Source of the DNA: Mesobacillus jeotgali
Lineage (GTDB): Bacteria > Bacillota > Bacilli > Bacillales > Cytobacillaceae
Assembly (NCBI RefSeq): GCF_002874535.1
Contig: NZ_CP025025.1
Location: 2,999,312 to 3,063,311 of the forward strand
Length of the DNA: 64,000 bases
Reading direction: 5' to 3'
The translations under genes and the position numbers were made by a program. Shown in pieces: positions 43,195 to 53,126 of this stretch (its first letter is position 1; every line of letters begins with the position of its first letter). A model generated the notes under the pieces. It was given only the letters and a program-made list of their open reading frames with translations, searched no databases and was not told the DNA's origin.

Positions 43195-44716
43195 TCTGCT
43201 CAAGTGTTTCTCGGTAACTATCCTGCCCAGGATTTAACTCTACTGCCTTTTCAGCATAAGTTTGAGCTTTCTTGAGTTCCTTTTCATCGAAATATATCAA
43301 AGCCAGATTGTAATATGCTTCATGGAAGTCGGGAGACATATCAATAACATTAAGAAGATTACGTTTAGCTTCCTCAAGCTGACCCAGCTTTATTTCGGTA
43401 AATGAAAGCATGAATAATGATTCCGCCGAAAGTGTCTCCAACTTCCGATAATCCGTTAGCAGCTCATTGGCCTGCTCATACTCTTCCGCTTTTATATGCT
43501 GTTGAGCAAGCACCAATATTGATCTTTCATCTACTAAATTTGCTTTGCCGCTAAAACCATACTGCAGTGATAAAAAAACTGCAGCAACAGAAACAACCAG
43601 GAATGCACCTTGAAGCATAGGACGTTTCTTTTTAGGAAGGTGGAAAATACCGGCTGATGCAAACCCTCCGACAAGACCTCCTATATGTCCAGCATTATCA
43701 ATTCCAGGAATGGTAAAGCCAAAAGCAAGGTTGATTCCAAGCACTACAAGGATATTCAGTCCCAATGTCCGCCAAAACAGCCTTGGTTTGGCGACACCAA
43801 AATAAAGTAAAGCTCCAAAGCAGCCAAATATCGCGCCGCTCGCTCCTGCTGAAAGATTTGGACTAAAAATGAAGCTGGCCAGTACTCCGGCGAAACCTGA
43901 GAAAATATATATAAACAAAAACCGCAAATTGCCGTAGAGCCGTTCAACCATCGTCCCTAAGTAATATAAAGCGAGGGTATTCATGAATAGATGGAGCAGT
44001 CCGATATGGATGATAATCGGTGTGAAAAATCTCCACCATTCTCCCTCAATTATAAGGGGGTTGAATTTTGCACCAAATTTTATCAGCGTTGAAGTATCCG
44101 TGCTTCCACCCGCTGCCTCAAGAACCAGGAACATCAGCACCTGTACCGCGATGAATAGATAGGTGAAAAAAGGCTTCCCATAATTGAATATCGATTGTTC
44201 TTCCTTAGCGCGACTAACTGCACTGGAAAGAGCATTTTTCTTTATAGACTCTATATCATCGACAGAGAATTCCTCTGCTAAATCAATCTCGATGTTACCA
44301 TCAATCCTATTTTCTATTTTCTTTAATGCTTCAGACGCATTTGCCCGATCCACTAAAATGGATTCAACAGTTACCTTGCCATTTTCAGAAAGGGTCGGTT
44401 CGGCGATTCTAAACTCATAATCGTCTACTGGGGGATAAGCACTAAAGTAGAGATTAAGAATCTTCAACTCTCCTTTAGCAAGTTTCCTGCGGATTCTGTC
44501 TCCATTCTCCGCAGTCAACCCGAGATCCCTTTGCAGCCAGTTGCTCCAATCAAGATTATAATGCAGCAGGCGAACAACCTGCGTATTTTTGTTTTCTGTC
44601 TTTTCCAGCCATAGCTCTCCGTGATCCTGCGAAAGCTGCAGGATACGATAGTCCTTCTTCACAATCAGGAATTCCGTGACCTTCCAAAACAAATAATCTT
44701 CCAAAAAAGCCAACAT
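43166..44716 (-). CDS. gluP: Rhomboid intramembrane protease with TPR domain (GluP/YqgP)
   Basis: A 516-aa rhomboid protease. Residues 1-170 form a soluble N-terminal domain. About seven transmembrane helices span 180-400, with the catalytic Ser293 in GASGAIFG and His344 in NAGHIGGLVGG. The C-terminal 120 residues contain TPR repeats (AYYNLALIYFDEKELKKAQTYAEKAVELNPG). In B. subtilis YqgP acts with FtsH in membrane-protein quality control and cuts MgtE. TTG or ATG start: the chosen start gives the B. subtilis-like length. Confidence 0.93.
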   Translation of the reverse strand: MLAFLEDYLFWKVTEFLIVKKDYRILQLSQDHGELWLEKTENKNTQVVRLLHYNLDWSNWLQRDLGLTAENGDRIRRKLAKGELKILNLYFSAYPPVDDYEFRIAEPTLSENGKVTVESILVDRANASEALKKIENRIDGNIEIDLAEEFSVDDIESIKKNALSSAVSRAKEEQSIFNYGKPFFTYLFIAVQVLMFLVLEAAGGSTDTSTLIKFGAKFNPLIIEGEWWRFFTPIIIHIGLLHLFMNTLALYYLGTMVERLYGNLRFLFIYIFSGFAGVLASFIFSPNLSAGASGAIFGCFGALLYFGVAKPRLFWRTLGLNILVVLGINLAFGFTIPGIDNAGHIGGLVGGFASAGIFHLPKKKRPMLQGAFLVVSVAAVFLSLQYGFSGKANLVDERSILVLAQQHIKAEEYEQANELLTDYRKLETLSAESLFMLSFTEIKLGQLEEAKRNLLNVIDMSPDFHEAYYNLALIYFDEKELKKAQTYAEKAVELNPGQDSYRETLEQINYYLEEAA

Positions 44717-44829
44717 CTCCCCTACTTTCCTGCCCCGGTCCCAGCCGTTAATATGTATTTATTTTTTCCTCTATAAAGTTATTATAAACTAAAGAACCAT
44801 TAGCGAGATAACAAGAGCCCTTAAAACAG

Positions 44830-44853
44830 AAAAAGACCCGACAAGGTCTTTTT
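44830..44853 (-). terminator. Terminator of the YqgO-like gene
   Basis: Stem AAAAAGACC / GGTCTTTTT with a 6-base loop, immediately at the stop codon on the minus strand. Confidence 0.75.
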
Positions 44854-45049
44854 ACTGAAACTCCGAAGGTCCTGGAAATAATGAATCCATCATTTTGCTT
44901 CTAATACCAGGCATACCCATGATTGAACCCACAGCCACCCGGCGTAAAAACCTGTTGCCAAGAAGCATATTCATGACCCTGTACCTGTTCTCAAAAACAA
45001 AATAGCCTGCCAGACCAAGCATGAAAATCGAAATTATTTTCCTTGCCAT
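44852..45049 (-). CDS. Small membrane protein, possibly YqgO
   Basis: 65 aa with one N-terminal hydrophobic helix (IISIFMLGLAGYFVFE) and a basic, then neutral, tail (MLLGNRFLRRVAVGSIMGMPGIRSKMMDSLFPG). GGAGGG precedes the ATG. It occupies the position of yqgO between gluP and yqgN in B. subtilis, and I identify it on that ground and on size only. Function unknown. Confidence 0.6.
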   Translation of the reverse strand: MARKIISIFMLGLAGYFVFENRYRVMNMLLGNRFLRRVAVGSIMGMPGIRSKMMDSLFPGPSEFQ

Positions 45050-45164
45050 ATAAATCCCTCCCTTTTTATTTTGGGAATAAAACCAATTTTTTATCCCCTT
45101 ATCTTATAAGTCAAAAAAAGGAGTATATATAATAGAAGAAAGCGGTTTCAAAAACAGTGAATAT

Positions 45165-45193
45165 AAAAAAGGGCTGCATTGATCAACAGCCCA
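45165..45193 (-). terminator. Terminator of ldh
   Basis: Stem GGGCTG / CAGCCC enclosing TTGATCAA, with a minus-strand T-run, just after the ldh stop. Confidence 0.75.
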
Positions 45194-45199
45194 TTTTCC

Positions 45200-46177
<978 letters not shown>

Positions 46178-46228
46178 TCAATTAGATTGTACTTTTTTTA
46201 TCGAACTTAATGTATCGATTTTAATTTA

Positions 46229-46242
46229 TGGAAACGTTATCA
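46229..46242 (-). promoter_or_regulatory. cre-like CcpA site upstream of ldh
   Basis: TGATAACGTTTCCA on the minus strand agrees with the cre consensus (TGWNANCGNTNWCA) at 13 of 14 positions. A TATAAT-like -10 (in TTTATAATGATA) overlaps its left side. The site is about 80 bp upstream of the ldh start. CcpA control of ldh is known in B. subtilis. Confidence 0.6.
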
Positions 46243-46326
46243 TTATAAACATTTTGTTACATTTCGATTCTTGTTGTTTTATTTGATTGCTGCATCCTTG
46301 TTACTATGGGTACATCTGATTTAAGT

Positions 46327-47115
46327 TTAAAGGATATTATATAAAACAATTCCCATACTAGCCGCTGTGAAACATGAAATAAAGTTTACGACGTCGTTGT
46401 TAATCCGAGAAAATCCTGATACTTTTTTGGTTGGCAGGGTGCAATGGGTTAATTTTTCTGTAAGAAGATTGCAGCGGACGCATTTAAAGCCTGCCTGAAT
46501 ATAGGCTCCAAACAACGTATCCAGCAACGCCCCAGTCACACCCAAGAGAAACACAGACAATATCCAGCCAGCACCTTCATTGAATAGAAAACCACCGGTT
46601 AAAGCAATTAACAAGGATCCTGCTGCTGAAGCGGCTGTTCCAAATCCAGAGATTGCTCCCGAGGTTCCACGTGGCACCGTTTTGAAGGATTTAATCGATA
46701 CGGGCTGCTTTCTGCTTAGCACTCCAAGTTCTGACGCCCAGGTATCTGCATTGGCACTGGCAATAGAGATACCAAGTACGAGGAACCAAACTGGATCAGG
46801 TGAAATGAAATTTGCCAGACCAGCAATTGCTGCAGTACCTCCATTTGCTGCTACCTGGGCCCAATCCCTTGCTGATCCTTTTTCATGTAACTCGCCCAGG
46901 TGTTCCTTCACCTTGCTTTTATACCTGGACAGGAGGCTGGAGGTAAGAAAGAAAGCTCCCATTAAAAAAAGGCCCTTTAAACCAAAACCTGCCCATAGGG
47001 ACATCCCGGTCAAAAAAGCAGCTATAGCTCCCGATGGTTTCAAAAGCTTAAAATATCCAGATGCAGCTGCAAATAAGGCAATAAATCCAATTACCAAGAG
47101 CTGGTCAATCTCCAA
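46327..47115 (-). CDS. DUF92 family membrane protein
   Basis: A 262-aa protein with about six transmembrane helices. The motifs FLTGMSLWAGFG, ANADTWASELGVLSRK and PRGTSGAISGFGTAAS are those of the DUF92/TIGR00297 family, which includes the plant phytyl-phosphate kinase VTE6. Bacterial members may be lipid-phosphate (CTP-dependent) kinases; activity is unproven here. TTG start at 47115 with AAGGAG 10 nt upstream. It overlaps yqgN by 11 nt, so they form an operon. Confidence 0.82.
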   Translation of the reverse strand: MEIDQLLVIGFIALFAAASGYFKLLKPSGAIAAFLTGMSLWAGFGLKGLFLMGAFFLTSSLLSRYKSKVKEHLGELHEKGSARDWAQVAANGGTAAIAGLANFISPDPVWFLVLGISIASANADTWASELGVLSRKQPVSIKSFKTVPRGTSGAISGFGTAASAAGSLLIALTGGFLFNEGAGWILSVFLLGVTGALLDTLFGAYIQAGFKCVRCNLLTEKLTHCTLPTKKVSGFSRINNDVVNFISCFTAASMGIVLYNIL

Positions 47116-47674
47116 TGACGATAACTCCTTCGCTGGTGATTATTTTTCGAACCGGGATATCATGACTTTCAATAGGAATATCAGAAACGATCTGGTCTTT
47201 AAATGCCAGGGAAATCGTTTTTCCATGGTAGTTTGCCAGAAAACGATCATAGTATCCTCCTCCGAACCCAAGCCGGTACCCGTCTTTATTAAAAGCGAGT
47301 CCAGGAACGACGACTAAATCAATCTCTCCAGCGCTAACAGTATTCGTTTCTGAAACAATTGGCTCTAGCAAACCATAAAAAACTGATTCAAGTTCAGAAA
47401 ATCGCTTCAGCTCCCTGAAGTCCAGTCTCCGTGTCTTCGGCTCGCATTTTGGAACGACCATTCTTTTTCCCTGCTCCCAACCCTTCCTGATAATTTGGAA
47501 AGTATCGACCTCTGGAGCTTTTGATACAGTGATCGCGACTGTTGAGGCTTCCATCCATTCGTCATTTTGGAATAGCTGCTGTGCGACCTTGTATGATTGG
47601 TCTTCGTATTGTGGCAGGCTAAGTTCTGATAGTTTTGCTTTAATGGTCTTCCTAAGTTTTTTTTTGGCATCCAT
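47105..47674 (-). CDS. yqgN: 5-formyltetrahydrofolate cyclo-ligase (YqgN)
   Basis: ATP-dependent conversion of 5-formyl-THF to 5,10-methenyl-THF. From ATG 47674 the protein has 189 aa, the usual size. It has KKKLRKTIKAKLSEL at the start, KMVVPKCEP-type central loop (RMVVPKCEPKT), and the ATP-binding LGFGGGYYDRFL near the C-terminus. GGGGGA lies 7 nt before this ATG; an in-frame upstream extension has no homology. Position equals yqgN, downstream of rpmG. Confidence 0.93.
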   Translation of the reverse strand: MDAKKKLRKTIKAKLSELSLPQYEDQSYKVAQQLFQNDEWMEASTVAITVSKAPEVDTFQIIRKGWEQGKRMVVPKCEPKTRRLDFRELKRFSELESVFYGLLEPIVSETNTVSAGEIDLVVVPGLAFNKDGYRLGFGGGYYDRFLANYHGKTISLAFKDQIVSDIPIESHDIPVRKIITSEGVIVIGD

Positions 47675-47804
47675 CCGTTTTTCCCCCAAACGTCCTGAGT
47701 ATAATATGTATTGTTTTACTAACGTCATTCAATAACTCCCTATGTATAAACAATACCATTACTTCCAGCAAGCGAGAAATGAATTATATGGTTTTTAGAC
47801 AAAC

Positions 47805-47835
47805 AAAAAAGCAGCTGGGAAAAAATCCCGCTGCT
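47805..47835 (-). terminator. Terminator of rpmG
   Basis: Stem GCAGC-T-GGGA / TCCCGCTGC with a single bulged base and an AAAAA loop, with Ts on the minus strand. Confidence 0.8.
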
Positions 47836-47984
47836 TATTTTGTTTCACGATGTAAAGTTGCGCGCTTTTCTCTTGAGCAGTATTTCTTAAGCTCAAGACG
47901 ATCTGGGTTGTTACGCTTATTTTTTTTAGAAATATAGTTGCGCTCTCCGCATTCTGTGCAAGCTAATGTAATATTTACACGCAT
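47835..47984 (-). CDS. rpmG: 50S ribosomal protein L33
   Basis: 49 aa, [20 protein letters not shown] at the start and LHRETK at the end, a clear L33. GGAGGG lies 7 nt before the ATG. The first CxxC pair (Cys9, Cys12) and Cys36 are present, but the residue expected to be the fourth cysteine (position 39) is Glu, so the zinc site looks incomplete. In B. subtilis the rpmGA product at this location lacks the cysteines altogether; this one is intermediate. Confidence 0.96.
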   Translation of the reverse strand: MRVNITLACTECGERNYISKKNKRNNPDRLELKKYCSREKRATLHRETK

Positions 47985-48040
47985 GTAATTTCCCTCCAAA
48001 CTATTCTAGCTAGGTTCGTGCATACGACTTTTCTATAATA

Positions 48041-48673
48041 TCACTTTTTGTCGGGAATTGCTAGTGTGTTTTTTAAAAGCATTTCATTCAAGTGAACAAC
48101 CATATTTTTTTCATTTCCTTCGATCATCCAGCAGCTGCTTTTTTGTGTTTCACGAGGACCCATTTGCAAATCAAGCGAGAATAAGCTGGCCGCCGATCCC
48201 TTTGCCATTGGCTGATAATTAAGCCTCCCTGATTCCCGGCAATTCCAGAGTCGTTCTGTGCTCACATTCCATAACGGCTGGACTGTACACTGTTTCATCT
48301 TCCCATTGCTATTCAAACCGTTTACGAGATAAATCCTTTTATCTGCAAAGTGAAAGATGACATCTTCATTTGGCGATACAAAACTGAATTGTTCATTAAC
48401 ACTATCAGCTTGGCGCTGCATCAGGATTAATTTCGCTTCTTTGCCAACTTTGGAATGGTTCGTCACATAAAGATTGAAAAATTCTACCCTTGAATGAACA
48501 TTTGCCTGTTTGATTTTTATCGATAAATCTTCCTGCGGCAAAAGCTTCTCCGTCACACTCCCAAGCCAATACACTTTTCCATTGACCCATATGCCAGGAC
48601 TAAAAATCAATGGTTTCCTGCTGTATTCAAAGTTCTCTTCATTGTCGATTTTGAGATAAGCATTCGTCTTCAT
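48041..48673 (-). CDS. Unrecognised protein downstream of a glycosyltransferase
   Basis: 210 aa with AAGGAGGG just before the ATG, inside the 3' end of the glycosyltransferase gene (35-bp overlap). Predominantly beta-like pattern; it contains KPLIFSPGIWVNGKVYWLGS and VEFFNLYVTNHSKVGKEAKLILMQR. It has no signal peptide, no membrane helix, and three cysteines. Operon structure implies a role linked to the glycosyltransferase and the DUF4912 protein. Function unknown. Confidence 0.6.
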   Translation of the reverse strand: MKTNAYLKIDNEENFEYSRKPLIFSPGIWVNGKVYWLGSVTEKLLPQEDLSIKIKQANVHSRVEFFNLYVTNHSKVGKEAKLILMQRQADSVNEQFSFVSPNEDVIFHFADKRIYLVNGLNSNGKMKQCTVQPLWNVSTERLWNCRESGRLNYQPMAKGSAASLFSLDLQMGPRETQKSSCWMIEGNEKNMVVHLNEMLLKNTLAIPDKK

Positions 48674-49883
48674 TAATACCCTCCTTATGGCAATAGTTTG
48701 ATAACGCGCTTATATATAGTGTATCTGTTGTCTTTGCATTTCGTTCCCAGCTGAATTTCTCTTGAACTGAAATCATACCGGTTCGGCCGATTTCCTCAGC
48801 GCGGGCTTCATTTTCAAGAATCCAATTAATAATGTGGACAAGGCTTTCTTCATTTCCTGGCTGCATATAGAACCCAGTTTTAAAATCCTCAATCAATGTT
48901 TGCAATCCTCCGGTTTTTGCGACGACTGTCGGGACGCCAGCCGCAAGTGCCTCCGCTGCGGCAAGACCAAAAGGTTCATAGCTGCTGGCAAAAACAGCCA
49001 CATCTGACCTTTTCATTAAACCGGAACGGATTTCATCATTAATAAACCCTATAAAATACACGAACCCATCCAGCCCCATCTCCACGACCTTTTTCCTATA
49101 TTCTTCTAATAACGGCCCATTTCCCGCTACTACAAAGCATAGATCCGAAGCTTTATGTTTCAGCAGGACTGCAGCTGCAATCAATGTTTGGAATCCTTTT
49201 TCCTTAACGATTCTTCCTATTGAGAAGACCAGTTTCTTGCCGGAAATGAACGGATATAACTCTTCGATATCGAAATCAATATCATCCACTTTTTCCGATA
49301 GAGCCCCATTAGGGATCACTGTAATCTTGTTGTCGGGGATTTTAAATAATGAGATGACTTCAGCTTTCATAAAATCGCTGCATACGATGATTTCATCTGC
49401 AGTATGGCAAAGTTCATTCTCTTTTCTTGAAATTAATTGCTGGAGTTCGGTAAAAATGCCTTTATTACGGCCAAATTCCGTGCCATGAATCGTTGCAATC
49501 AATGGGATATCCAATGTTCTACTGATAAAATCTGCCGCTGGTCCTGTCATCCAGTCATGGGTGTGGACAGCATTAAATTCAATATGTTTTGCAATATTCA
49601 ATGCTTCTTCAATTACCGCGAGATTCAATCCTGCCATCCAGGAAAGGAAATCAGGATCCTGATCATTAATGGGATTTACCCGATGGATATGGACAGTACC
49701 TTGTTTTTCATATTCTTGACTATCATAAGGTTTACTCGTTAAAACATGAATTTGCTGATTACTTTTTGCAAGTTCAGTTGACAGTGCATGTACATGTCTC
49801 GCAAGCCCTCCCATTATATGAGGTGGGTATTCCCACGAGAGCATCAGGATTGTTTTCTCTTTTTGACTCTGGCTGCCTTTCAC
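48639..49883 (-). CDS. yqgM: GT4-family glycosyltransferase (YqgM-like)
   Basis: A 414-aa GT-B glycosyltransferase. The N-terminal domain has LSWEYPPHIMGGLARHVHAL, typical of glycogen synthase-like GT4 enzymes; HTHDWMTGP and IATIHGTEFGR follow. The C-terminal donor domain has FSIGRIVKEKGFQTLI and the EPFGLAAAEALAAGVPTVVAKTGG signature with the catalytic Glu pair. Donor and acceptor are unknown. It overlaps both neighbours (4 nt with the DUF4912 gene, 35 nt with the downstream gene). Confidence 0.88.
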   Translation of the reverse strand: MKGSQSQKEKTILMLSWEYPPHIMGGLARHVHALSTELAKSNQQIHVLTSKPYDSQEYEKQGTVHIHRVNPINDQDPDFLSWMAGLNLAVIEEALNIAKHIEFNAVHTHDWMTGPAADFISRTLDIPLIATIHGTEFGRNKGIFTELQQLISRKENELCHTADEIIVCSDFMKAEVISLFKIPDNKITVIPNGALSEKVDDIDFDIEELYPFISGKKLVFSIGRIVKEKGFQTLIAAAVLLKHKASDLCFVVAGNGPLLEEYRKKVVEMGLDGFVYFIGFINDEIRSGLMKRSDVAVFASSYEPFGLAAAEALAAGVPTVVAKTGGLQTLIEDFKTGFYMQPGNEESLVHIINWILENEARAEEIGRTGMISVQEKFSWERNAKTTDTLYISALSNYCHKEGINEDECLSQNRQ

Positions 49884-50323
49884 TTGGTGATGCTCCCTTC
49901 AAGATTCTCATAATATGTGTAGGTGCTCACCTTTCCGGCCCACCCAGGTGAAGTTGGTTTCTCCGTTTTTAGCTGATTATCGTTATGCTGGATAACCGAA
50001 TTTGACTTTATCAATGGAAAAAATTTCTCTGTGCTTCGTTTAATCCCCAGTTCAACATAATAATTACCGGTTGGTTTAATCCCCTTGAACAGCCAGCTTG
50101 ACACATCATGACGAAGAACTACTTCATGGATGACCTTTCTGGAGTTCTGATCATATAAGCGCAAGGTTTTAATGAGCTGTTCTTCCGGTATGTAAAAATA
50201 ATCGCAAATGAACCGCACCTTTTCATCCTGGAGCTGCCAGTAAACGAATAGCTTGCCTGGTGTAAGGATTCTCGCAACTAAATGATCATGGAGCTTGTTA
50301 ATATAATGAGTCCTCTCCGCCAC
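49880..50323 (-). CDS. DUF4912 domain protein
   Basis: 147 aa from GTG 50323 (GGGGGTG 5 nt upstream). The DUF4912 pattern is visible: LFVYWQLQDEKVRFI, TLRLYDQNSR, VSSWLFKGIKPTGNYYVELGIK. DUF4912 proteins are often next to glycosyltransferases of the glycogen-synthase type; its role is unknown, possibly carbohydrate or surface-polymer binding. First gene of a three-gene overlapping cluster with the GT4 enzyme. It is divergent from yqzD. Confidence 0.72.
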   Translation of the reverse strand: MAERTHYINKLHDHLVARILTPGKLFVYWQLQDEKVRFICDYFYIPEEQLIKTLRLYDQNSRKVIHEVVLRHDVSSWLFKGIKPTGNYYVELGIKRSTEKFFPLIKSNSVIQHNDNQLKTEKPTSPGWAGKVSTYTYYENLEGSITK

Positions 50324-50652
50324 GATGCACCCCCAAATCAATCATTATATTAATGGAATTTAAAATATATTCATTAAATTTATGTTAGCATGTTCGTCTA
50401 TCCGCCACAATGAACGCAAATTGTCGTAATTTGCACCTTGCTGAATACTCTACACAAAAACGTTTATTTATTTTTCAATAGTCTTTTAGGATTACAAATA
50501 TGGCGGAGATTCGACAGTCTTTACAGCGAATGGAAATCATAATAAGACAAAACTATCATTTTTTTTCAGGAAAAAAATATAAATCGAATTTTCCTACCTT
50601 GAATGTTAAACTAATTCTATGTGTTCTAATAACAGCTCGGGAGGAATAACAG

Positions 50653-51027
50653 ATGGGCTACATAATCATCAGTCTTTTTGTCCTGGCCGCGCTTCTTTTC
50701 GCAATTTCTTTCTTTTTGAAAGATCCATATAAAGAATTGCGCGAAGAAATCGACCAGCTGACAATCCAGCAAATCCAAGATCTATACCAGATCAAGAAAA
50801 AGCTTAAGGTACTAGAGGAAGAATTGCTCGTAAATGATACAACTCTGGAAAAGCAAACTTCATTCAATACTGGCAAAAACCAAATTCACGATATCATAAA
50901 AAATCAGGTATGGTCGCTTGCCCAGCAAGGGATGGATATAAACCAAATTGCAAAGCAATCATCACTTTCTAACAAGGAAGTCCAGGAAATCATTAATGAA
51001 TTTGTTGATAAAGGACAGATCGTATGA
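50653..51027 (+). CDS. yqzD: YqzD-like membrane protein with helix-turn-helix-like C-terminus
   Basis: 124 aa. One N-terminal transmembrane helix (residues 3-22) leads into a long charged coiled-coil (residues 24-65) and then a C-terminal HTH-like segment (AQQGMDINQIAKQSSLSNKEVQEIINEF). Such anchored helical proteins occur next to yqzC upstream of the pst genes in Bacillus, and I name it by that context. GGGAGGA lies 8 nt upstream of the ATG. It overlaps the next gene by the ATGA sequence. Confidence 0.62.
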   Translation: MGYIIISLFVLAALLFAISFFLKDPYKELREEIDQLTIQQIQDLYQIKKKLKVLEEELLVNDTTLEKQTSFNTGKNQIHDIIKNQVWSLAQQGMDINQIAKQSSLSNKEVQEIINEFVDKGQIV

Positions 51028-51500
51028 ATAAACGAACAGCGCAAGCATTCTCATTAGGACTTATTTTTGCAGCGATTTTCCTCTGGGCGGGCAGCAGCGT
51101 AATCGCTGAAAAAGAACCAGAGAAGAAAGTTGCCGTTTCAGATGCCAAAAAGATTCTCGAAGAAAAAGGCTATAAGGTGTTTAGCAACGACGAGTTTGCC
51201 AAACTTAACGAGAAAAAAGCAGAAGTTGTGAAAGAAGAAAAACCAAAAGAAGAAGCTCCTGCTGAAAAAGCAGAAGAAGTAAAAGAAGAAAAGAAGTTCA
51301 CTCTTATCATCGCCAGCGGTATGTCTCCCGGTGATGTCGCGACAATGCTGGAAAGTCAGGGGATCATCGACGACGAAACCAAATTTGAGCGATTCCTGAT
51401 TGATCAGGGTTACCATACAAAGGTACAAATCGGCAAGTACGAACTGAAAAGCGGTTTGGATTATCACCAAATCGCTAAAATCATCACGAAGAACAGGTAA
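51024..51500 (+). CDS. yqzC: YqzC-like protein with MltG/YceG-like C-terminal domain
   Basis: 158 aa. An N-terminal hydrophobic anchor (about residues 8-27) precedes a low-complexity E/K/A/P linker (residues 60-92) and a C-terminal domain (FTLIIASGMSPGDVATMLESQGII...KVQIGKYELKSGLDYHQIAKIIT) resembling the LysM-like N-domain of the endolytic transglycosylase MltG, without its catalytic part. Thus probably a membrane-anchored extracytoplasmic, cell-wall-associated protein. ATG overlaps the yqzD stop. A terminator follows. Confidence 0.7.
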   Translation: MNKRTAQAFSLGLIFAAIFLWAGSSVIAEKEPEKKVAVSDAKKILEEKGYKVFSNDEFAKLNEKKAEVVKEEKPKEEAPAEKAEEVKEEKKFTLIIASGMSPGDVATMLESQGIIDDETKFERFLIDQGYHTKVQIGKYELKSGLDYHQIAKIITKNR

Positions 51501-51507
51501 TGAATTT

Positions 51508-51533
51508 AAGACCCTCTAACTGGAGGGTCTTTT
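51508..51533 (+). terminator. Terminator of yqzDC
   Basis: Perfect 9-bp stem AAGACCCTC / GAGGGTCTT with a 6-base loop and T-rich tail. Confidence 0.8.
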
Positions 51534-51557
51534 CTCTTTGTGCTTTTTAATAATTTT

Positions 51558-51590
51558 AAAAAAGGAGCAGGGATTCCCCTGCTCCTTAAT
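51558..51590 (-). terminator. Terminator of the pst-phoU operon
   Basis: Stem GGAGCAGGG / CCCTGCTCC with a small loop, and T-run on the minus strand, just after the phoU stop. Confidence 0.8.
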
Positions 51591-51593
51591 TGT

Positions 51594-52253
51594 TTATTGA
51601 TTTAGATCGTATCTCTTCCCTTTTACGAGGTAAAAGACGTTTTCGGCAATATTTGTTACATGGTCTGCTGAGCGCTCTAGGTAACGACTGATAAATGAGA
51701 GCTGTGTGATTTGCGCAAGCTGTTCGGGCTTCGTTTGAGCAAGGCTTAGGAGTTCCTTGATTGTCTGACCATACAGGTCGTCAACCTGGTCGTCCATCTG
51801 TGCAACCTGTCTTGCTTTCCCCAAGTCCTCTTCGTTATACGCTTCTAATGATAGCTTAAGCATTTCAAGTGAGATTTGGTGCATTTGCTTGATATGCTCG
51901 ATCGGCTTTACAAGAGGCTCTTTCCCTATCCTGATCGTCGATTTCGCGATGTTAACTGCAAAATCCGCCATTCTCTCAATGTCAGTCGCAATTTTGATCG
52001 CTACAATCAGCCTTCTTAAATCCACTGCTACAGGCTGCTGTTTCGCAATCAATAAAATCGCAAAATCATTGATTTCTTCTTCGAGAAGGTTAGCGTTCGC
52101 GTCATCCTCAAGAATTTTCAAAGCAAGTTCAATATCCTTTTTTTCAAGCGCTTCTAGAGATTGGTTAAGCGCATTGACTGCAAAGTTCCCGAGTTCCAGC
52201 AACTTTTGGTGCAATGTCTTCAGGTCTTCATCAAACTTCCCTCTAACTACCAT
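51594..52253 (-). CDS. phoU: Phosphate transport regulator PhoU
   Basis: A 219-aa all-helical protein with two PhoU repeats. Each has the E/D-x-x-x-D metal motifs seen as ERMADFAVNIAK and ERSADHVTNIAE. PhoU links the Pst transporter to the PhoR kinase in many bacteria and restrains phosphate uptake. It is the last gene of pstSCAB-phoU. The B. subtilis pst operon has a second pstB here instead of phoU. Confidence 0.95.
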   Translation of the reverse strand: MVVRGKFDEDLKTLHQKLLELGNFAVNALNQSLEALEKKDIELALKILEDDANANLLEEEINDFAILLIAKQQPVAVDLRRLIVAIKIATDIERMADFAVNIAKSTIRIGKEPLVKPIEHIKQMHQISLEMLKLSLEAYNEEDLGKARQVAQMDDQVDDLYGQTIKELLSLAQTKPEQLAQITQLSFISRYLERSADHVTNIAENVFYLVKGKRYDLNQ

Positions 52254-52284
52254 ATATCATCATCCTTCCAATGAAATAATCCAA

Positions 52285-53109
52285 TCAACCGAAACGTCCA
52301 GTAATATAATCCTCTGTTCTCTTATCCGATGGATTTGAGAAAATCTTATCAGTTTCAGCAAACTCAATGACTTCTCCATTCAGGAAGAATGCAGTCTTGT
52401 CAGATATACGGGCAGCTTGCTGCATGTTGTGAGTAACAATAATGATACTATAATCTTTTTTTAATTCCTGGACCAGTTCTTCTACCTTCAAGGTCGAAAT
52501 CGGGTCAAGTGCTGATGTAGGTTCGTCCATCAAGATGACATCGGGTTCGATAGCGAGGGCACGGGCGATACAGATACGCTGCTGCTGACCACCAGACAAG
52601 CCGTACGCATTCTGGTTCAATCGGTCTTTTACATCATCCCAGATGGCAGCACCTCTTAAACTCTTTTCGACAATTTCATCAAGGATCTTTTTATCGCGGA
52701 TACCATGAATCTTAGGGCCGTAAGCGATATTATCGTATATGGATTTAGGGAATGGATTCGGCTTTTGGAACACCATCCCGACACTTGTCCTTAAATCTTC
52801 AACCTGGTACGATTTTTCAAGGATGTTTCGTCCTCTATATAAAATTTCACCAGAAATCTTCACAGTCGGGACAAGTTCTACCATTCGGTTCAACGTTTTG
52901 ATATAAGTTGACTTACCACAGCCGGATGGCCCGATGATAGCTGTAACCTCATTTTCATTGATCGCAAGGTTGATATTTTTTAAAGCATGGCCTTCACCAT
53001 ACCAAAGGTTCAGGTCCTTTGTTTCATATACAACCTTTTTGTTATCTACTTTTGCTGAATTCTGTGCATCTTTAACAGAAGCATTCGACTTATCTGTTAC
53101 TACTGACAT
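52285..53109 (-). CDS. pstB: Phosphate ABC transporter ATP-binding protein PstB
   Basis: A 274-aa ABC ATPase. Walker [11 protein letters not shown]-loop (VFQKPNPFP, diagnostic of PstB), signature LSGGQQQR, Walker [13 protein letters not shown] and the switch His (VTHNMQQA). Energises phosphate uptake by PstCA. An extension of about 25 residues precedes the ABC fold. GAGGGG lies 7 nt before the ATG. Confidence 0.97.
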   Translation of the reverse strand: MSVVTDKSNASVKDAQNSAKVDNKKVVYETKDLNLWYGEGHALKNINLAINENEVTAIIGPSGCGKSTYIKTLNRMVELVPTVKISGEILYRGRNILEKSYQVEDLRTSVGMVFQKPNPFPKSIYDNIAYGPKIHGIRDKKILDEIVEKSLRGAAIWDDVKDRLNQNAYGLSGGQQQRICIARALAIEPDVILMDEPTSALDPISTLKVEELVQELKKDYSIIIVTHNMQQAARISDKTAFFLNGEVIEFAETDKIFSNPSDKRTEDYITGRFG

Positions 53110-53126
53110 AAGTTACCCCTCCCAGA

